Below are positions 25,017 through 37,400 of a stretch of DNA of 64,000 nt, in pieces (position 1 is the first letter of the stretch; every line of letters starts with the position of its first letter). Origin of the DNA: Cyanophora paradoxa (taxonomy: Eukaryota > Glaucocystophyceae > Cyanophorales > Cyanophoraceae); assembly GCA_004431415.1 (NCBI GenBank), contig QPMI01000089.1, forward strand, positions 124,001 to 188,000, given 5' to 3'. A program made the position numbers and the translations under genes. The notes below the pieces were generated by a model. It was not told the DNA's origin. It saw nothing but the letters and a program-made list of their open reading frames with translations, and searched no databases.

Positions 25017-28000
25017 CGCCGCATCTCCCCGCATTGGCTCTCTCACCTGTTGGAGATGTCGCCGTTGGCAGCATTCAAAGGGATGGAGACGTGTTCGGCT
25101 TCAGAGCCCAACTTCCCGCATTCAGCGTGGTTCGAGCACTTTTGGCAATTTGTACATTTGTTTTCCAGCTCTGGAGTCGTGGATCTGCGGGAGGTCGGCG
25201 TCTGGCCTCTGCTTCCCGCCACTGGAGGGCGCTTCGTGTCTGCAACCCTCTCAAAGTCGGCCGTCTTCCTCCTGGACGCGCACCTAAGCGCGCTCGGCCT
25301 TCGCGGCGCGGTCGGCCTGCTCTCTTCCCTCGGCGTCGTCGTCCTCTCCACTGCGGCCGCAAATGCAATCACGGCCTCTCAGATGCGCTGCCTCCTGGAG
25401 CCCTTTGCGACTGCACTTGACGCCGCAGCCGTGGTGCAAGCCCTGCGAGCCCCTGTCTTCCCCGGCTTGCCAATCAGCAGTCTGCCGTCTTCCGAGCTGC
25501 TGCAGCTTCGCGAGATCTTTGCGACCCTCATCCACGGCAGCAGTATGCAGTATATGAACGATCGCGACCGCGAGGACGTACTGGGATTTCTGCGAAGCAC
25601 TCCGCTCTTCTCCACCCGACAGGACCCAACCAGTTTCGTCTCAGCGTCGGGTGGCGTGGCGCTCGCTCCCTCGGGCCTCACCCAACTCGTGCACGAGAAT
25701 CGCTTCTTGAGTGAAGACAGCGTCGCGCAAATGCAGCTGTTGCGGTTCATGGAAATCCCGCGCTGCTCCGTCGTCGAATACGTGAAGTCGCACTTGCTGC
25801 CGTCTCTCGTGATCGGCTGTTCAGACAGCGTACACAAGGCCTGCGTTGATCTCCTCGCGATCGTGCATGCGCATCTACAGCATTCGCGCGAGCGCGACGC
25901 CGTTGCGTCTCTGATGAAGTCGCACCCCTTCGTGACGGTCGGTGAAGGTAATCCGTTCTATCTGCGATACTGCCGCCAATTGCCATTGCAACTATATAGC
26001 TAATGAATCAAACGCTGCGACAGGTGCAAGTGTCAAGCTCTGCGCGCCCGAGAGCCTCTACGATCCTGTCGTCATTGAGCTGCGGAATCTTCTTCCGAGC
26101 GATTGTTTTCCCGCTGGTGCTTACAATGAGCCGATATCTCTTTCGATTCTGCGGGAGTGGCTCGGCCTGCGGCGAATTCTGTCGACGAATGACGTTTTAT
26201 CTGTTGCTCAGTCGATTGCAGACTCATCCAGCGATGGCGGTGAGTAAAACGTTAACCGGACACATGCATAAATTTTGAATATATTTATGATTAATTATAA
26301 TGACATGCACGCGCAGATTTGGGTACTGCAGCTGCGCATGCGCGATCGCGAGGGCTTCTTCATTACATCCAGCAGCACCATGGCGAAATCCACGGCGATC
26401 GCGGCCTGAGCGAGTTGCGAGCCATCCGCTGGCTTCCCGTACAGATTCGCCCGCAGAAGCTCCCCACCTCCGTCCTCTGGCTCGAACTCGCCTCTCGTCG
26501 CTTCGCGTCGCCGGACGAGTCCAGGCCCGCGTCGGATGCCGATTTCGCCTGCGCCACCAAGTTCATTGTCGACGTTGACGTTCCTGTCTGGTCCCGTGCC
26601 GTCCTGGATATTTTTGGTTGGTCCAGCGGCAACGCGGCGCTGGCCGCGGCGCAGCTTCGCGTGATGCGCGAGGCGTTTGCGAATGGCAAGCTGAATGCGA
26701 AAGACATCGAGGGTTGCATCGGTTCAGTTTACTCTGCAATGGAGCAGGATTCTGATTGCGACTCTATCAAGGAATTTCTGGTCAACGACGAGTGGATCTG
26801 GGATGGCGTTGACAAAGCATTTCTCGGGCTCTCTCGATTCGCGCTGTCCGGACACCGCAATTTGGACGCGCGCCCCTTCCTGCGCATCCTGCCGCCATCC
26901 ATAGCGACTCGACGCCGACTCATCGAAGTCTCTGATATTCGCCAAAACTGGTCTATCGTCGACTACGTCAACGTGCTTTCATCGTGTGCGGCTTCGCCTC
27001 GTGACGGAGGCTTCACCGAGTCTGAGCTCCAGCTTTTTGCGTCCATTGTGAACGAAGCCGCCGCGCAGCATGCTTCCAATCCACAGCTCCTGTCCTCCGT
27101 ACCCTTCTTTCTTCCCGCGGAAGACTCTCGCCTGCACGAGCCCACTATGTGCCTCTACGACGACTTGCGCATGCAGAAACGCACGTCGTTGTCTCATGAT
27201 CACGATCGCTTTCGGCCTATGCATGTTGCCTCTCACTCGAGCTCGACCTCCGGCTCTGTCCTGGGAGACCACGTCATTCTGCATCCTTCGGTGAAGAGGG
27301 AGGCGGCGGAGGCACTCGGCATCCGCATGCTGAGGGAGCACATCAACAGCGTCGTCTTCATGGACAATGGCAAGGCGCCGCTTGCGGTGCGCATGCTTTC
27401 AGTACCTCAAACTTAATTGAACTTGACTAAATATCAACATGCATAATGACGATCGATTCGCTTCCGCATTTTCAGTTCAAACCCTCCGGGCCTAAAATCG
27501 AGCTGACGACTGCTATCAAGAATGATCTGCGCGACTACCTCGCCGCGGATAAAAGCCCCTACGAGACGGTCCGCATGGACATGCCATGATAATCATTGCT
27601 CCTTTTCACGCGCAAGTCTGACATTTAGAGATTTGTGCGACAATTTTGCGTGCGCAGCTCCTGAAGGAGAAGATGCAGAATGCGGACGACGCGGGCGCGA
27701 AGGAGGTTTGCTTCGTGTTGGACCGCTGCAGCTACGGGGAGGAGTCGCTGCTCGTGCCGGAGCTGCGGGAGTGCCAGGGCCCCGCCCTCCTCGTCTACAA
27801 CGACGCCGTCTTCACGGAGGCCGACTTCGAAGCGATCGAGCGCCTCGCGAGTGGCACTAAGGCGGGGGACGCCTCCAAGATCGGCGCCTTCAATCGCGGC
27901 TTCAACATCGTCTACAAGTGCGTCCTTTAAGCATCCAGATCTATTCACTTTTCATTTCGCGCCGCGGAACGATCGCTTGCGTTTTCGTTGCAGGTTCTGC

Positions 28001-31000
28001 GACGTCGTCGAGTTCCTCTCGGGGACCTCCTTTGCCATCTTCGACCCGCACCAGAGGTGCAAAGCACGCTTAAAATGGAGACATGTACATGTACAATATG
28101 TAGCGCTAGCGTGCGACTGTGCATATATATGCATGTGCTGACAATGTGCTGACAATGTGCTGACATTTCAGGTACCTGCCCCGCCGGCCGGGCTGCTCGG
28201 AACGGGACCCCGGCTGTCGCTGGGAAGACATCGTCAAGATCGGACTCGCCGCTCACCTCAGGGACCAGTTCGCCCCACTCTACGCCTACGCTGACACCTT
28301 CGGCATCTCGGCTACTGAGTCCTTTCCCGGCACCCTCTTCCGCATCCCTCTCCGCTCGGCCAAGCAGGCAGCAACGTCGAAGATCTGCCCCAACGAGCGG
28401 CCTCTCGATCCCAACACAGTCTTTTATCAGCTTCGAGCTGCCTTCAGGGTCCATCCGTCTACTTCTTTGGATTTGCATCACTCGGGATCTCAGTCTTTTC
28501 CGCGCAGCGCTTGGGCCCTACTATGCTGCTCTTTCTTCGGAATGTCGAATGCATTCGCCTGCTCGAGCGGCGGACACCCGGCGAAAAGCCTCACACAGTC
28601 GGCAAGGTCTGGATTTCAACTCCAACAGGAAAACCGCCTCTGGACGTGCTGCGCCGCCCGCCAGCGCTGGCAGCGGCAACGCAGGAGGGGACGTGGCACA
28701 TCGGGGAGATGATAGTCACGAGCGAATTCGGCAGCGAGCACGCAGAGGAGGCGACGTGGCTCGTTTGCAACCGCACGCCAGACGAGAGGCAGCGAAACGA
28801 GCTGCTCAAGCTCGCAAAGGCGGGCCGCGCCCTCGCGCCATGGGCAGGCGTCGCAGGTCTTGTGGGCACCCGCGGCCGTACGCATCGCTTGCAGACTTCG
28901 TCGGCAGCCATGGCCAGCGTTGGCGCCGAGATCTTCAGCCAGACCTCCGGAGGGCTTTTCTGGTGCGGAGCCATTTTGAGTTTAATTATCAAACCTGATC
29001 GAAGCTGAGGGTTTCACTCGCCGTCTCCCAGCTTCTTGCCGGTCCCCGGCGACACGGGCCTGCCTGTCCTCTTGAACGCCGGCTTCGAGCTCTCCTCCGA
29101 CCGCCGCGACCTCCTCACGGGCCAGGACCACGCGACGCAGCACGCGGTCCTCTCGCCCGCCAACGCGTTCCTCTGCGAGGAGCTGCTGCCCGCCGTCTAC
29201 GCCCGCTACTTGGTCGAGCTCGCTGCCAGGGGTGACCCGCAAATTGTTCTTTCTCACTGGCCCGGCTACAGTACGCAGGCGATGACCAGGTTCGTTTCAG
29301 TAGATTTTTGCAGCTGCCATTTTTCGCCTTCTCAGCTCGAGATCTAGGCCTTCTAATTTCCTGAATGCGCTTGCCGCCGCAGGTACAAGCCTCTCTGCCA
29401 GAACACTCTAAAATTTCTGTTCGATCTTCCTGTCCTGCCTCGCTACTCGGCTTCCGTTCGCGTCGATGACGATGGTTCCTCGAGCTCTGGGCCCGGCCGC
29501 GGGCGCGCTCAGCAGTGCACATGCACCTTTGTTGAAGCCAGGAAGAGCATCTTCTGGGCACGTCATCTCTTCACGGGCTTAGGAGAACCAGCGTCTTCGA
29601 CGTCGACGTCGACGGCGAAACTCTCGGCCGGACGCACATCATATCTAAATTCTTGCAAGGCGGTGCTGGATTGCCTGACGGCGGTGGGCGAGCTGCTGGT
29701 CGAGGACGTCGACGCCGGTCTCCCCGGCTGCGGCGAGACCCTCGCTTCCCTATTCACAAGCGCCCAGTGCCACATCAAATGGCTGACTCCAAGTATCGTC
29801 CGCGACTGGCTCCGCAGCAAGCAGACTTCCGGACTGGCCCGTGCGCACCTCCAAGCTGTTCCTTTCGCCGACCGTCGCGCGGTGTTCAGCTACTGCATCT
29901 CGGACCTCGAATTCCGCTCCACTGAACACGATTGCGCCGAACTGCGGGCGGAACTCGTCGGCTGCCCCTTGGCGTTGCTGGAGGGCGGCACTGTGGCAGT
30001 GCTGCAGGAGCCGAGCAGTTCGACTCCAACTCACTGGGTCGTGAACAAGGCGCAGCGCTGTCTCTTCTCGGCAGTCCAGCAGTTGGCTTTCGTGCACTCG
30101 GATCTGGGGGGCAGCGCCGATCGCGAGCTCTCCATCCTTGTAAACGCGGGCCTGAACGTGAGGGCCCTAGAGCCCTCCGCGCTGCTGCAGCTGCTGGCGG
30201 AGCCCGGGAGCCCGTTCGCACCTCTGCGCAACCATGACGTGCTCGACCGGACTCGGATGCTTGAGCTCGCCAAACGCGGCTGGCCCGACGCCCTCTGGAA
30301 GCTATTCCTAGCAGCCTTTTCAAATACAGCGGACATGTTCGCTGCTCTCCATGAGTGGCCGGTCCGTGTTCATAATAAGTTCAATTTGTCAAATTGTTTT
30401 GTCTTTAATTCGTATTTGGGCGCCCAGGTTCTCCCGGCTGAACGCGACGCCCTTGTCCGCCCCTCGTCCCCTTCTATCATACTCAGACCCACCCGCTGCG
30501 TAGCTTCCCTGCCTGGGGCAATCGATATTTTGGGCAAGCTCGGTGTGCACGTCGTTCAGGACGCGTGGCTCACTCGCTACACCGCCGCGGAGGCTTCTCT
30601 AGACGTCCAAGGCCGGCAGACGCAGCCGTGCTTGCCTCACGGGACAGCCTGCGACCTGCTGCGGGCGATCACGGAGGCAAGGCGCCGGGGAATGCAGCGC
30701 TGCGAGATCGTGGCGCTAGCCCCCGACGAGAAGCGCACCCTGCTCCGCAACCTCTGTACTGACCTTGTCAACTACGATCAAAACCATGGCCAGTCAATGG
30801 CTGTCCAGATTCTGAAAACGCTCCCAATCTTTGGTGCTTCCCCCCTCGTGGTCTCACGAACATTTAATACAATTGCGCTTTCTTTCTTCTTGGCTGATTG
30901 GGGTTATTATCATTTTCTTCAGAATGCGCTTTCCAGCGGGGCGTCTTCACACCGATCACCCCGGGCCGCTCGTACGTTGCAGAGCAGTACGTCATCGATT

Positions 31001-33590
31001 TCGTGCAGCGCGTCACTCCGGCTGCCATCGATCGCGACGTCGACATCACCGCATTCGTCGTCCTCCCACGGCCGTCTTTGGGGACGCGCTCAGAGGAGCG
31101 GCTCATGAACTTCCTCGGACTGGCACCGGTCGGCATTTCAGCTTTCCTTGCCCAGCACTGTGTCCCTCGCTTCCGTTCATGGCCCCTCCAAAGCCGATTG
31201 AGTGTCGTCCTGGCTATTATCGACCTCTGTGCAGACTCGCCCACTGTTGCCAACGAATTGCTGCCTCTGCTGCAAAATCTGCCCTGCATCCGCACCGCCG
31301 GAGATGAATGGAAACGGCCCCGAGAGACATTCAGCCCGCAGGTCCCAGTGCTCTATAGGGTGCACCGCTATTATTTTTTCCTTGCTTGCGCTGCGCTGAT
31401 GCTGATATATTGGATGCTGCTCGTGGGGGCGACAGGTCTTTGAAGGCCAGGACGTGTTCCCCGCAGAACCCTACATGCAAACAACGGCACGCAGCCAGGT
31501 GCTTGCACGGATGGGCTTCGCCAGCAACGCCCGCAGTGCCGCAGTCCTCGCGCGCTGCGCGCGGGAGGTCGAGCGCCAGTTCGCGGCTCTACCCGTTGGT
31601 GTCGCGGCGAGCGACCAGGCGGACTCCAACAAAATCCACGACAGGAGCAAATGCGTGCTGGACGCCCTGTCGAGCGCACTGCTGGGGGCTCCGCAACCTC
31701 TTCCCCGGGAGCCTTCGCGACAAGCAGCGGATGCGGATCGCGACCTTCCTTACTACGTTTCCTTCCTGCAGGAGCTCGGCAAAATCCGCTTTGTGCGGCC
31801 CGTGCTGCCGGACGACTTGAAGAACCGAATGACAGAGGGCAAGTGCGACTACGCTGCCGAAATCGCATTCCGCTTCGACTCAGCAGTCGCCCTGAACCAG
31901 TGCGTCAGCCTTAGCTTGGTACGGGATTTATATCTGTGCACGCGATCTAATTCGGTTTCGCCATTCATGATCATGATCACACGCACCGCAACAGAGCTCC
32001 TCGGATCGGTGGCTCGTTCTCACGCAGAAGCCGTTCGTCCTGCTGGACCAGCAAGTCGCCGAGCGCCTGCCCGTATCTGCGCTCGACGCCCTTGGCGTGT
32101 GGCGCAGCAGCGCCAAGGGCGCCTCCATCGAGCCTGTGCTCGACCATGTCCGCCGTTTCTTTGCGCCTCGCGGGCCTGCCTCGAACTGGGCTGCCCGCGG
32201 CGGCAACGCAAGTGCAGACCTTGAAATTGTGTGTGATTATACACTTACAGGAGCCAATTTCAATTTTTGCGTCATCTTCTTACCCCGCGCACCCGTGTAC
32301 GCAGATGGCGTACGAAGTCCTGAAGTTTCTCAATGCTCGCGGCGATTTTCGCAACGGCGATCCCGATTCTATGGAGGCCGCTGCGATCCAGGGGCAGATT
32401 ATTGACGCACTTCGGGGCGTGACGATGGTGCCCGTCAGGGGCCGCGGCATCGTCCCGTGGCGCTCGATGATCTTCGACGACGGTGAAGGCTGCTCTGCGG
32501 ATTTCGTTCCGGTGCGTTCGAATACATGTACAAGGTTCTTAAAAGCGCTGCGAATATATATCAATCTGATCGCGAGCCTCTTTCGAAATGCAGGTTCCAA
32601 ACAAATACCGCGAATTCGAGGCTCTCTTTCTCGCCCTCGGAGTCCACCGGCCCGATCTGTTGGGTTTGTATTTTTCATAGTTGACTTGATTATAAGATCC
32701 TTTTTTCGGCGCCGTTAACGAGTGGATCGTCTGCGCAGCCTCCGGCATCAAAGTGCGAGCGCAGGGCCACCTGAAGGGGGTGCGGGCGGGACAGCTCGCC
32801 AAACTGCGCCTCGCCAACAGCAGCGCCGGCGGGCCGGACGGCCTCCCGATCGCCGCCTCGCGCGCCGACGTCTGCTACACGGTCGGCCCCGAGAAGGAGC
32901 GCGTGTACGCGCACAGGTGCTTAAGCTTGCAACTGCGCTTCGTGCCTCGAGCTCGAGGCCTAGGTCCAAAGATAGGAGGCACACAGCCTCGTGCTCGAGC
33001 CTTATATAATTATATAACACATGCACAGCTTCGTGCTCGAGGACTGCCCGCACTTCGGCGCCGCCTTCCGCCTCCGCGGGGCGGCCTCCGGATCGAGCTT
33101 CCTCAGCCCGCCCCTCGACCACTTCGAGGACTTCTCCCGCCGCGCCTTCTGCGCCCTCCTCTATTACATGTACGCCGCCCGTAAATTAGTAACTTGGTAA
33201 ATTAGCTAATTCTAAGCGCAGTTACACGGAATCCCTTCCGGAGGCCAGCGCGGCGGATGAGCTCGAGGACCAGCCATGGCCAGGAGAGCTGACACCCGAC
33301 GAGGCGGTTCAGCTGCTGGCCGCCTCGCACATATACGGCAACGCTCATTTCCGCGAGGTCCGCTTTGATTTCTGATCCGAATGACAGCCTGGCGCGCTGG
33401 CGCTCAGGCCCGAGATCTGCATCCTCGCCAGACGGTGGAAGTGTACATCGGGGACGTGCAGCGTGGGATGGTGACGCGGGAGACGGTGGCGCACCTGCTC
33501 GAGGCGGCGCGCGAGTACGGCGCCGACCAGCTGGAGCGCCACTGCGTCGACCGCATGCAGGAGATCTTCGAATTCGGCTCGGAGGACTGA
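25017..33590 (+). CDS. Sacsin-like protein with C-terminal BTB domain, 5' end missing at the viral junction
   Basis: Nineteen exons can be traced (25017-25941, 26024-26239, 26317-27386, 27476-27568, 27658-27917, 27994-28056, 28172-28448, 28508-28962, 29032-29289, 29383-30361, 30428-30833, 30923-31359, 31436-31918, 31995-32228, 32305-32511, 32594-32663, 32697-32916, 33029-33169, 33222-33357 plus a last one 33408-33590). Exons 1-3 are the late part of one sacsin repeat. Exons 4-8 start a new repeat with the HSP90-like ATPase core: MQNADDAGAKEV, GPALLVYNDAVFTEADF, KIGAFNRGFNIVY, GTSFAIFDPHQR and a FCFLPVPGDTGLP segment. The end carries a BTB fold (FVLEDCPHFGAAFRLRG, YYIYTESLPEA) and a helical BACK-like tail. 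Sacsins are HSP90-related chaperones; BTB suggests coupling to cullin-3. Because the first exon begins mid-repeat at the junction, the 5' part is probably separated by the insertion. Confidence 0.8.
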
Positions 33591-34471
33591 TCTGTATCCT
33601 CAAGTGAAGTATCAATCAAATCGCGATCAATCAATCAAAATCCTGTACCTTCCGTTTTTTTTGTATGCATGCGCATCATGTACCGCATCACTGCATCACT
33701 GTTGTTTTTTAATTTGTATGCAAGGCATCACGCATTTGAAGTCCTCGCTGTCCTTGCGCGAAATCCTCGCTTAGCGGCTGTCCTCGCGCGAAATCCTCGC
33801 TTAGCGGCTGTCCTTTAAGGCTTGCGCGAAATCCTCGCTTAGCGGCTGTCCTTGCGCGAAATCCTCGCTTAGCGGCTGTCCTCGCGCGAAATCCTCGCTT
33901 AGCGGCTGTCCTTTAAGGCTTGCGCGAAATCCTCGCTTAGCGGCTGTCCTTGCGCGAAATCCTCGCTTAGCGGCTGTCCTTGCGCGAAATCCTCGCTTAC
34001 AAGTTAGCGGCTGTCCTTGCGCGAAATCCTCGCTTAGCGGCTGTCCTTGCGCGAAATCCTCGCTTAGCGGCTGTCCTTGCGCGAAATCCTCGCTTAGCGG
34101 CTGTCCTTGCGCGAAATCTTTGAATTCAATGGCGGCTGTCCTTCACACGATTATTTGCGCGAAATACGCGAAATTCTCCTTCTCACGATCTTTGCGCGAG
34201 TGAAATGGGGGCGCGCAGCGGTACCTGGAGGCGTATGAGAGCGGGGAAAGAGGTGTGCACGTGCACGCTAGCCTTAGCAGTCTATTCAGAAAGCCCAGTC
34301 TCGAGGAGGAGGAACCGCCTGCCGCGCCGAGTCTCTTGCTGTTCAAGAGTTTAAAAACGTTGAAGCTGACAGGCGGATGAAACAAGTTACATTCGAATTC
34401 TACGTTATTCGCCGATCCATGCCACGACCATCAGATCCGCGGAGGGCGGAGGCCGGGCGCGGGGCACGGCC
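33591..34471. other. Convergent intergenic region, mostly tandem repeat
   Basis: 880 bp between the sacsin-like stop and the histidine kinase stop. It contains the 30-bp tandem array (33741-34142). To its right, a short frame after GCGCGCAG at 34218 (RYLEAYESGERGVHVHASLS, to a stop at 34378) looks protein-like and could be a last exon of an unannotated transcript, but nothing else supports it. Confidence 0.35.
33741..34142. repeat. Tandem array of a ~30-bp unit, about 12 copies
   Basis: The unit GCGCGAAATCCTCGCTTAG followed by CGGCTGTCCTT repeats about twelve times. Some copies carry a nine-base TTTAAGGCT insertion, one a TTACAAG insertion, and the last is diverged. The unit contains GCGAAATCCTCGC, a short imperfect palindrome. 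Confidence 0.85.
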
Positions 34472-37400
34472 CTACGGGCGGCGCCAGGTCGAGTGGCGCT
34501 CGACGGTCCCCAGCACGTCGTCCTTCCGCACCGGCCTGCCGCGGCGGCCGGGTCAGAGGCAGGCCCGCAAGCTCAAGGGCCTGGGCCCGGGCCCTGGGGC
34601 CGGTCGAGAGGGGACGGGGGCGAGGTGGGAGGCCGGGGAGGCCTAGGGTCCCCCTACATTCTTTTAACCGCTCTAAACCTCGCGGGCCGGGGCGGGGGCG
34701 GGGCCGGGGGCGCGCTTGACGAGGACGGCGTTCATGCCGGCCTCGAGGCACCGCCGCAGGCTCGCCTCCATCGCGTTCGCCGTCAGCGCCTGAGGCGCTC
34801 GGAGCGTGAGCTCGCACTCAACCTAACTAAGGCGAAGGCCGAGCTGGCGCCTCTACTTTGATTCTTGAGGCCTAATGATTCTTAAGGCCTAACTAAAAGT
34901 TAACAGCTCGCCGCGCTCGCGCTCGGAGCTCAAGCTTGCGCATGCTTAAGGCCCGGGCGAGGGTCGAGGCCGGCGGCGCAGCGATCTATCGGGGCGCACG
35001 ACGATCGCCGAGGGCGGGCCGCCAGTCTCCCCCGCCGCCTCCTTCGGCGCGCGTCATCGGGCGCTGGGGGAGGGGTACGCGGGGGGGGGGGGGGGTTGAG
35101 GGCAGGGGCGGGCCAGGCGGCGGATCTCGCGGGTGGCCCCCGTCCCGTCCAGCACCGGCATCTGTCCCCCCCCCCGGCGGCGTCACGGGGGCAGGGGTAC
35201 AGGGGCACGGGCTCGGGCGGGGGTACGTGTACGCGCCTCCATGTCCATGAAGATGACGCGGTAGGGGGCCTCCCCCCGCGCCGCCCTGCCGCACGCTCGT
35301 GACCCGTTCTCCTACCAACTAACTCTTCCCTCTTCCCTACTAACTAGAGACGCCTCGGAGCGGTGTCCTCTACCACCAAATCGAACTCCATCTCTTCTCT
35401 ACCACCAAATCTAACTCCAATCTCTTCTCTACCACCAAATCTAACTCCATCTCTTCTCTTCCAATCTTGGAGAAGGGCGAGCGCGCACACACGCACCGGG
35501 CGCGGACGTGGTCGACGGCCTCGCCCCCGTGGGTCGCCTGGTCGCAGGCGAGGCCGCCCTTCTTCAGCAGCGAGACACACACCTTCCGGCTGCGCACGGG
35601 CGGGGCGGCCGTCGGGGGGCGACAGTGCGGGGAGGGAATTCGAAGCGCAGGGGGGCGGCCCCGCGCACTTCAGATCGACGTCATCGACGACGCTGCGCGG
35701 GGCGCGGCGGGCGTCAGGTGAGGGCCGGGGGGCCGGGGCGCAGGCGCACAGGATCGGAGGCTGCTCCAGGGGCCCGTCGGCCGGCGGCGGCGGCGGCGGC
35801 GGCGGGTGGGGCGAGGCGCGGGCCGCCGCCTTGGGGATGGCGAGGGCGCCCGAGGGGCGGCCCAGCTGACGGCGCCGCTCGGCCGAGCGGGCTCCGGAGG
35901 GCCGGGGGAACGATCTCCCGCCCGGTCTCCCGCCCGGGATGGAGCGCGGGGCTTCAGCGCCGCCTCGGGCGGTGCTGCCGGATCGTTGCCCTCCGTCGGC
36001 GGCTCCGGAAGGGGAGCGCGGGCGGGGCGAGCTGCGGGGCGGGGGCGGGGGCGAGGGCGCCGGCGTCTGACTGCGGGCGGCGTCCGCCCGCACTTCGATC
36101 ACGGCCGCCTCGGCCTCCGGCGCCCCCGCCCCCGCCGCCGTCTCGAGCCGCTCGGGCTCTGCAGCGGCGGCGGCGGCGGCGGCGAGGGCGTCGAGGGCCC
36201 TCTGCAGCGTCGCCACGAACTTGTGGTACCGCACCTGCGAAGGAATCAAAGCGGACCGAATGCGGGAGCAAAAGAGGTGGTCGCCGACGCACGGGCTTGC
36301 CGAGGGGCAGCTCGGCGACCCACTCGGGGCCGGCGGGGACTCCCGAAGGGGCCGGCGAGCCGCGCTCGGCGTCGGGCGACCGCGAGGCGTCCAGAGCGGA
36401 GGCGGAGCTCTGCCGTGGACCGGACCCAGAGCGCGAACGGCGGCGGCGGCGCGCGGCCCGCACGGAGCGCAGGACGGGCGCCTCGAGCCGCACGATGGCG
36501 ACGGCGGCCGAGGCGGCCGAGGCGGCGGCGGCGCCCGCGGCACCGACTCGTCCACGATGACGAGGGCGTGGGGCGGGAGGGCCGCGGGCGGCTCGCGACC
36601 AGCCGGCGGCTCCTCCGGGCCGGCGGGGGCGGGCGGGGCGTGGGCGCGGGAGGAGGGGCCGGGCCAGCCGGCGGAGCGCGCGTACCCCAGGACGATGGCG
36701 GATACTTCGGGGTCCGGGTGGAAAACCAAGAGAGGCGGGAAGGCGGGGAGGCCGGGCGGCAGGGCGAGGCGGGGCGGGTAGAGGGCGGGCGACCCTGGCC
36801 CCAGGTGGGGGTACATGCCGGCCAGGGACGGCGCGTCCTCGAGGCGCGCGGGCGCCGGCTCAGGCGCGGCCTCGTCCCCAGATTCGGAGCGGGCGACGCC
36901 GTTCGCCAGCCCGTTCTCCGCGCACGGCGCCAGCGCGAGGGGTACCTGGTAGGCGGCTCGAGGCGGGGGAGGGGGGAGGAGGCGGAGGGGGGTACGCGCC
37001 TCGATAGTGAAGGTGGAGCCGTGCCCGGGGACAGACTCGACGGTGATGGAGCCGCCCATCAGCTCCACGAGCCGCTTGCTGATTGGAAGGCCCATTCCCG
37101 TACCCCCGAAGAGCCGCGTGATGCTCTGGTCCGCCTGCGCCGCGTGCCGTGTCACGGGAGGAGGAGGAAGCGGGACGGGGGTACGCGGCGCCTGGACGTA
37201 GTCCTGCCAGATGCGGTCGATCCCCTTTGGGTCGATCCCAAGGCCCGTATCCGACACCTGCGCACGAAAACATGACTCCAGGAGAGCGCGAAAGAATGCA
37301 GGGGGGTACGCGCCTCGACGCGGAGGCGGGCGGCGGCGGGCCCCGCCGGAAACACCTCGCACGCGACGATCACGTGGCCCTTATGCGTGAACTGGGCGGG

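Noticed and set aside
33423-34143. Tandem array considered as a CRISPR
   Set aside because: Units are contiguous with no unique spacers, there are no cas genes, and the DNA is eukaryotic nuclear.
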